Positions 7,115 through 10,968 of a stretch of 10,968 nucleotides of DNA are shown in pieces. The stretch comes from CAYLLT01 sp964591605 (GTDB lineage Bacteria > Planctomycetota > Phycisphaerae > UBA1845 > PWPN01), in contig CAZQEN010000271.1 of the NCBI GenBank assembly GCA_964591605.1, positions 1 through 10,968 on the forward strand, read 5' to 3'. The notes beneath the pieces are model-generated. The model was not told where the DNA came from, did not search any database, and saw only the letters and a program-made list of their open reading frames with translations. Positions within the stretch are counted from its first letter, which is position 1; the number at the start of each line of letters is the position of its first letter. The position numbers were made by a program, and so were the translations under genes.

Positions 7115-8425
7115 TCACGCGCCGGGCTGCGTGGCGAGCTGCTCGCGAAGGATCTTGAGCGCTTCCTGGAGCTGCCGGTCGACGCTGATATCGATGCTGA
7201 CGCGGGCCGGGGCGCTCGTGGTGGCCGCCTGCGTGGTGGTCGGCGTCAGGCCGGTCGAATACACCGCCAGTTGCGACTCGAGCAGCCGGGTCCGTTCCTC
7301 CGACGTGAGCTCGATCACCCGGTCGGGCGTGATGCCCTTGCCGTGGATCCGCTCTCCGTTGGGCAGGTAGTAGTACGCCACGGTCAGCTTCACGCCGCCG
7401 GGGTGGTTGTCGAGACTGCGCAGCTCCTGCACGCTCCCCTTGCCGAACGTCTGCTCGCCGACCACGATCGCACGGCGGCGATCCTTGAGGGCTCCGGCCA
7501 GGATCTCCGAGGCGCTGGCCGAACCTCTGTTGACCAGCACCACGATCGGGAACTCCTCGGCGAGGGCGCGCTCCGGGACGGCCAGATACGGGTGCGAGGG
7601 CGTGTACTTGCCCTTGGTGCTCACGATCATCCCGTCGCGGATGAAGCGGTTGGCGATCTGCACGACCACGTCCAGAAGCCCGCCGGGATCGTCGCGCAGG
7701 TCGAGGATCAGCCCGCGCATGCGGTGGTGGTTGAGCAGCTCCTTGAGCGCCTGGTCAACCTGCTCGGCCGTGTGCCCCTCGAAGCTCGAGATGCGGATAT
7801 AGCCGATGCGGTGTTCCGGGTCGATCAGGTAGTCCCAGTCCCAGGTTTCGCTGCGGGCAAAGCCGCGCACCGTGCGCACGGTGATGAGCCCGCGGGTGAT
7901 CGTCTTGGTGAGCACCTCTCCGGACGACGGCCGCAGGATCTTGAGCGTGACGCTCGTCCCCGGCTTTCCGGTGATGAGCCCGACCGCCTCTTCGAGCGGC
8001 ACATCATCGGTCTTGCGCCCGTCGATCTCCACGATCCGGTCGGCGGCCCGCAGGCCGGCATAGAACGCCGGGCTGCCCTCGATCGGGCTGACCACCAGAA
8101 GACCGCCGCCCGGCAGCGGGCCCACCTCGATGCCGATCCCCTCGAACTGGCCTTCCGTCCGCTTGTGGAACTGCTGCAGTTCTTTCTCGTTGTAGTATTC
8201 GCTGTAGGGGTCGAGCCGCCCGAGCATGCCGTCGATCGCTCCGTGCAGCAGCACCTCCCGATCCACGTCCTCGACATAGTTCTTGATGATCTGGTTCTGC
8301 ACGTCCAGAAGGGGGCCGAAGTGGTTCAGCAGGTTGTCGCGGCGGATGAAGCTCTCGGGGACCTTCCAGAGCAGCAGCGCAATGACTCCGCCGACGGCGA
8401 TCCAGACCAGGTTGCGCTTGGGCAT
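7115..8425 (-). CDS. S41-family C-terminal processing protease (CtpA/Prc type) with PDZ domain
   Basis: This 436-residue protein starts at the ATG at 8425; GGGAG is about 10 bases upstream. Residues 6-20 are a hydrophobic N-terminal anchor or signal. Residues 40-95 are the helical region of these proteases (DGMLGRLDPYSEYYNEKEL). About 95-180 form the PDZ domain (GIGIEVGPLPGGGLLVVSPI, AGLRAADRIVEIDG). The catalytic domain follows: RGLILDLRDDPGGLLD (237-252), NRGSASASEI (299-308) with Ser304 as nucleophile, and GEQTFGKGSVQ (323-333) with Lys329 and Gln333. The Ser-to-Lys distance of 25 equals that in E. coli Prc and B. subtilis CtpB. The tail is a Thr/Ala-rich linker and a helix. The protein should cut exported proteins near hydrophobic C-termini in the periplasm. 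It lies 77 bases after the membrane protein gene on the same strand and has its own promoter candidate. Confidence 0.95.
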   Translation of the reverse strand: MPKRNLVWIAVGGVIALLLWKVPESFIRRDNLLNHFGPLLDVQNQIIKNYVEDVDREVLLHGAIDGMLGRLDPYSEYYNEKELQQFHKRTEGQFEGIGIEVGPLPGGGLLVVSPIEGSPAFYAGLRAADRIVEIDGRKTDDVPLEEAVGLITGKPGTSVTLKILRPSSGEVLTKTITRGLITVRTVRGFARSETWDWDYLIDPEHRIGYIRISSFEGHTAEQVDQALKELLNHHRMRGLILDLRDDPGGLLDVVVQIANRFIRDGMIVSTKGKYTPSHPYLAVPERALAEEFPIVVLVNRGSASASEILAGALKDRRRAIVVGEQTFGKGSVQELRSLDNHPGGVKLTVAYYYLPNGERIHGKGITPDRVIELTSEERTRLLESQLAVYSTGLTPTTTQAATTSAPARVSIDISVDRQLQEALKILREQLATQPGA

Positions 8426-8457
8426 CGGGTGCAGGCTCCCTCAGGGCCAGAACCGCG

Positions 8458-8486
8458 ATTGTCGAGAAGCGCCCGCGCCCTGTCAA
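8458..8486 (-). promoter_or_regulatory. Candidate promoter for the S41 protease gene
   Basis: In the 77-base gap before the protease, a consensus -35 TTGACA (8486-8481) is followed 17 bases later by GACAAT (8463-8458), which matches four of six -10 positions. The start point would be near 8451, about 25 bases before the ATG. The protease could therefore be transcribed independently as well as by readthrough from the membrane protein gene. Confidence 0.5.
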
Positions 8487-8502
8487 ATAACGCACCGGTT
8501 TT

Positions 8503-10401
8503 TCACTTCGACGGCGCCGATTCCGGAGCGGACGCCGGCGCCGGTGCCGTCTCGCTCGACAACCGCCTGAGGTGCTCTTCGTACGGTTCAAGCGAGGCCA
8601 GAGTCCCCATGCCGGGGTCATACCAGTAGAGCTTGCGCCCGGGATAGGCGGCGATCAGCTCCTGGTTGCGCGGTTCGCCCAGATCGCGTGCGAACAGGAC
8701 CGGCCCCTGGAGATCCACGTCGTTGAAGGAAAAACCGCGAACGTAGTCGTCGAACTTGTGCTCGTGGGCGTGCTCGCGGTAGTGGAACGCCCGGATGAAC
8801 ACCAGGGCGTTGTCGAGCCGCTCCTGCTGGACGAGATCGCGCAGGTGCCCTCCGCCGGCCAGGAAGGCGACGCCGCAGTTCTCGATGACCGGCCGGTACG
8901 CGCGCGGGTAGCTGAAGATCGCCAGCAGCAGGCCGGCCGTCCAGCAGGCGGCACGCCCGGTCCGCACCGCCGGCAGGAGCCCGAGGGCCCGGGCCACCCG
9001 CGGCAGGCCCTGGCGCACGCTGGCCAGCGAGATGGTCACCAGCACGATCATCATCGGCAGCGTCTCCGACCAGTAGCGAGGCTGTCCGAGGAGTATGCTG
9101 GAAGTCAAATAGAAGAAGTAGGCCACCATCAGCGAGACCGACACGAGCAGCAGGCCGCGGGCCCGGCCCCGCCAGCGCGTGCTCAGCGCGGCGCCGAACA
9201 TGAGGATCAGGGCGGCGTGACCCCACCCGGTGAGGTGATCGCCCAGCGCCTGCATGTTCATCTGCGTGATGGTGAACAGCGCCTTCCCGAACGAATGCCC
9301 CCGGTCGGTGGCCGGCCAGTATTCCGTGCCGATGTCCGCGCCGAAGCCCGGCCGGTCCCCCGGCGACCAGCGCTCGAACGGCGTGACCAGGGCCGAGCCC
9401 GTCAGGACCTTGTTGTAGCCCAGGAAGATCACCATGAAGGCCAGCAGGGTCGCGGCGAACGCGACCACCGTGGTTACACTCAGCCGTCGCCAGGGCATGG
9501 CGATGGCCGAGACGACGCCGGCCGCCAGGCCCACCGCCGCCGCGGTCAGCGGGCGGAAGTTGAACGCGAAGCCCAGTCCGGCGCCCGCCGCCGCCGCCCA
9601 GCCGGCGCGCCGCGGATCCTCCAGAACCTTGACCACCCCGATTCCGGCCAGCGCGATGCACGCCATGCACCCCGCGTGCGACATGATCATCGCGCACGTG
9701 AACGTCCGCATCGACGAGAGCGCGATCAGGACGGTCGCGACGCGGGCGGATTTCTCGCTGAGCAGGGCCCGGGCCAGCACGTAGGTCAGGTAGACGACGA
9801 GACCGGAGATCAGCGGATTCACCGCCCACACCGCGCCGAACCAGGCTCCGGGGGCCATGATCAGGGCCGGGCCCAGGAAGTATTTGCCATACCAGCGTGG
9901 CCCGTCCACCACGATGAACTCGCAGTCGAAAAAGTCGATCAGCCTGGGCGTCGGCACGTACAGCCGCCCGCTGGCCAGCACACGGGCCTGGAAGTCCATC
10001 GCCACCTCGTCCTGGATGTGCGGCAGGTGCTGGAGGCTCACGTAGCTGAACAGTCCGCAGGTCAGGACCGCAAAGAGCACGGTGACCGCCAGAAACAGCG
10101 CCCGGGGCGAGCGGAACACCATCCGCTCGAGCAGCAGGCCCAGGCCCGGCACGAAGCTGGCGAGCACGAGGGCGGCGGCGACGATGGCGCCCGTGCGCAG
10201 CAAATCGCGCAGGATCTGCTGGATGTAGTACCACCAGTAGCCGGGCGTACCGGCGCCGACCAGCGGCACGTGGTCGGCCAGCATGAGGCTCAGGAGCCAC
10301 GCTCCAATGGCCGTGAACGTCAGGAAGATCAGGATCGTCCAGGGTCTGCCTTCGGTCGACGGCTCCGGGATGGGCTCGCTTGTCTCCATGATGTCGGACA
10401 T
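8503..10401 (-). CDS. Polytopic membrane protein, GT-C superfamily glycosyltransferase-like (family 39-like)
   Basis: I take the ATG at 10401 (632 residues) because a promoter is placed to start transcription there; GTG at 10443 and ATG at 10389 remain possible. The N-terminus is cytosolic and acidic (METSEPIPEP), followed by about ten or more hydrophobic segments between 21 and 500. The first large loop holds QDEVAMDFQARVLASGRLYV (130-149); D131-E132 is the acidic pair expected in the first external loop of GT-C enzymes. GKYFLGPALIMAPGAWFG (172-189) and PRYWSETLPM (441-450) also fit GT39-like proteins. From about 505 to 615 there is a soluble tail (LDNALVFIRAF, LQGPVLFARDLG, YWYDP), and the last residues are Ala/Pro/Ser-rich. 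Such proteins transfer sugars from lipid-linked donors to proteins or lipids at the outer face of the membrane. Donor and acceptor are unknown. Confidence 0.76.
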   Translation of the reverse strand: MSDIMETSEPIPEPSTEGRPWTILIFLTFTAIGAWLLSLMLADHVPLVGAGTPGYWWYYIQQILRDLLRTGAIVAAALVLASFVPGLGLLLERMVFRSPRALFLAVTVLFAVLTCGLFSYVSLQHLPHIQDEVAMDFQARVLASGRLYVPTPRLIDFFDCEFIVVDGPRWYGKYFLGPALIMAPGAWFGAVWAVNPLISGLVVYLTYVLARALLSEKSARVATVLIALSSMRTFTCAMIMSHAGCMACIALAGIGVVKVLEDPRRAGWAAAAGAGLGFAFNFRPLTAAAVGLAAGVVSAIAMPWRRLSVTTVVAFAATLLAFMVIFLGYNKVLTGSALVTPFERWSPGDRPGFGADIGTEYWPATDRGHSFGKALFTITQMNMQALGDHLTGWGHAALILMFGAALSTRWRGRARGLLLVSVSLMVAYFFYLTSSILLGQPRYWSETLPMMIVLVTISLASVRQGLPRVARALGLLPAVRTGRAACWTAGLLLAIFSYPRAYRPVIENCGVAFLAGGGHLRDLVQQERLDNALVFIRAFHYREHAHEHKFDDYVRGFSFNDVDLQGPVLFARDLGEPRNQELIAAYPGRKLYWYDPGMGTLASLEPYEEHLRRLSSETAPAPASAPESAPSK

Positions 10402-10408
10402 GAGGCGT

Positions 10409-10437
10409 ATTAAATCGACAGCGGGCGCGACTGTCGA
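10409..10437 (-). promoter_or_regulatory. Predicted promoter giving a leaderless mRNA for the GT-C-like membrane protein
   Basis: On the minus strand TCGACA (10437-10432) and TTTAAT (10414-10409) are separated by 17 bases; each matches five of six sigma70 consensus positions. The ATG at 10401 begins eight bases after the last base of the -10, where transcription would be expected to start. There is no ribosome binding site before this ATG. Confidence 0.55.
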
Positions 10438-10481
10438 GCGCACCCCCGCGGCGCGATTCCTGGGGTGTGTGACGCTTCAGG

Positions 10482-10602
10482 CGGTGTGGCATGGGCAGCG
10501 TCGGCTTTGCGCAGCGAAGCCGACGCTGGCCGTGCGAGCCTCCCCGCGGGTCCCGGCGCGCCGGGACATTCGCATCTGCGAATGCATACTGCCACCCCAC
10601 CG
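10482..10602. repeat. Palindromic element with three hairpins and an imperfect terminal inverted repeat
   Basis: Three hairpins follow one another: AGCGTCGGCTT (10497-10507) with AAGCCGACGCT (10517-10527), an 11-bp perfect stem with a 9-base loop; the perfect 16-base palindrome TCCCGGCGCGCCGGGA (10551-10566); and ATTCGCA-TC-TGCGAAT (10568-10583). The ends CGGTGTGGCA (10482-10491) and TGCCACCCCACCG (10590-10602) can pair, with a three-base bulge on the right. The order and the shared TCCCGGC/GCCGGGA arms match the element at 2711-2784. Confidence 0.55.
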
Positions 10603-10705
10603 ATTCTGTCACAAACCCCGGGCCCATCGCCGGGTCCTCTTGCAGCCATCGCTCCCCATTGGTTATGTTTCAGTCTGGGCCGGACCGCAGGCAAGGGGAA
10701 GATTT

Positions 10706-10968
10706 GTGGGGACGACGAACCGCCGTTACCAGATTCTCTTCATCTGCACCGGAAACTGCTGCCGTTCGCAGATGGCCGAGGCCCTCCTCCGGCATCGGGC
10801 CACCGGCCGCTTCCGGGTCGAGAGTGCCGGCACGAACCCGGCCGGCTACGTGCATCCGCTCGCCCTCGAGGCCATGAACCGCCTCGGGGTTGCTGTGGTT
10901 GGGCAGTACTCCTAGAGCTGGGAGTCCTTCGACGGCCTGCGCTACCGTTTCCTCATGCGCAACCGCAC
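10706..10968 (+). pseudogene. arsC: Interrupted arsenate reductase / low-molecular-weight phosphatase (ArsC-type), runs off the edge
   Basis: A GTG at 10706, with AGGGGA (10694-10699) six bases upstream, opens a frame whose product begins with a beta strand (YQILFI) and the phosphatase P-loop CTGNCCRSQMAE. Cys14 and Arg20 form the C-X5-R motif, and SQMAE is typical of thioredoxin-coupled arsenate reductases. ESAGTNPAGYVHPLALEAM (39-57) also fits the family. The frame stops at TAG (10913-10915) after 69 codons, about half the usual length. Yet the next codons (SWESFDG) continue the family's 'SKSWDEF' region, so the stop replaces the residue between two serines, usually lysine. Further on, where the family has 'V-x-x-C-D', the sequence reads LMRNR, so the second redox cysteine seems lost. 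The intact enzyme would reduce arsenate in the cytoplasm. Most likely a decaying gene; a sequencing error at the TAG is possible. Confidence 0.7.

Larger units (their letters stand above)
10402..10705. other. Divergent intergenic region with a multi-hairpin element
   Basis: These 304 bases separate the minus-strand membrane protein from the plus-strand arsenate reductase remnant. They contain the membrane protein's promoter (10409-10437), the palindromic element (10482-10602) and a weak plus-strand promoter candidate, TTGCAG (10640-10645) with TATGTT (10664-10669) 18 bases later. No coding sequence is supported. Confidence 0.6.

Noticed and set aside
6840..7118. A 93-codon extension of the helix-turn-helix protein starting at GTG 7118, overlapping the protease stop as GTGA
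   Set aside because: The overlap looks like coupling, but the added sequence is low-complexity Arg/Pro/Ala. The helix-turn-helix domain is complete from the ATG at 6839.
6914..8629. A 571-codon plus-strand frame opposite the protease
   Set aside because: The opposite strand encodes a complete S41 protease with all catalytic residues, so this is its shadow.
8572..10413. A 613-codon plus-strand frame and a 669-codon minus-strand frame (8618-10627) over the membrane protein gene
   Set aside because: Both are Arg/Gly/Ala/Pro-rich without hydrophobic segments or motifs. The 8503-10401 frame has clear membrane segments and GT-C motifs.
1..10968. CRISPR array, anti-phage system, prophage or complete insertion sequence
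   Set aside because: No regularly spaced direct repeats, no Cas, nuclease, integrase or transposase genes, and no terminal repeats around a gene were seen on either strand.

Overview
The window looks like part of a chromosome from a GC-rich member of the Planctomycetota, probably a Phycisphaerae-type lineage. That is an inference from the gene content: a planctomycete-style pseudopilin, a secreted protein ending in paired dockerin/EF-hand calcium loops, a large secreted PQQ-type sugar dehydrogenase with accessory beta domains, and a GT-C membrane glycosyltransferase-like protein with a soluble C-terminal tail. No rRNA gene, convincing tRNA, CRISPR array or transposase gene was recognised.

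Layout. Bases 1-2415 hold the first 805 codons of a secreted multidomain glucose/sorbosone dehydrogenase-like protein on the minus strand; its 3' end is outside the window. A 534-base divergent region (2416-2949) carries a candidate promoter and a compact element built of several hairpins. A plus-strand pair follows: a small membrane-anchored protein (2950-3387) and a pseudopilin (3384-4325) that overlap by ATGA. Six bases later, converging from the other strand, is a secreted dockerin-tailed protein (4332-6248) whose middle is an internal duplication. Its upstream region (6249-6638) contains a candidate promoter and two strong inverted repeats.

The rest is mostly minus strand: a 66-residue helix-turn-helix protein (6639-6839), an S41 C-terminal processing protease (7115-8425) and a polytopic GT-C-like membrane protein (8503-10401). 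The last of these has a promoter placed so that its mRNA would probably be leaderless. A second multi-hairpin element lies at about 10482-10602. The window ends in a plus-strand arsenate reductase/low-molecular-weight phosphatase gene that an in-frame TAG interrupts after 69 codons and that appears to be decaying.

How the genes relate. Most products are exported or membrane bound: dehydrogenase, pseudopilin, dockerin protein, periplasmic protease and membrane glycosyltransferase. Apart from the coupled pair at 2950-4325 and the codirectional protease and membrane protein, nothing shows one pathway. I see no defence system or other clearly new multi-gene system. The most unusual signals are the palindromic intergenic elements, the domain duplication in the dockerin protein, the predicted leaderless promoter and the interrupted arsenate reductase.
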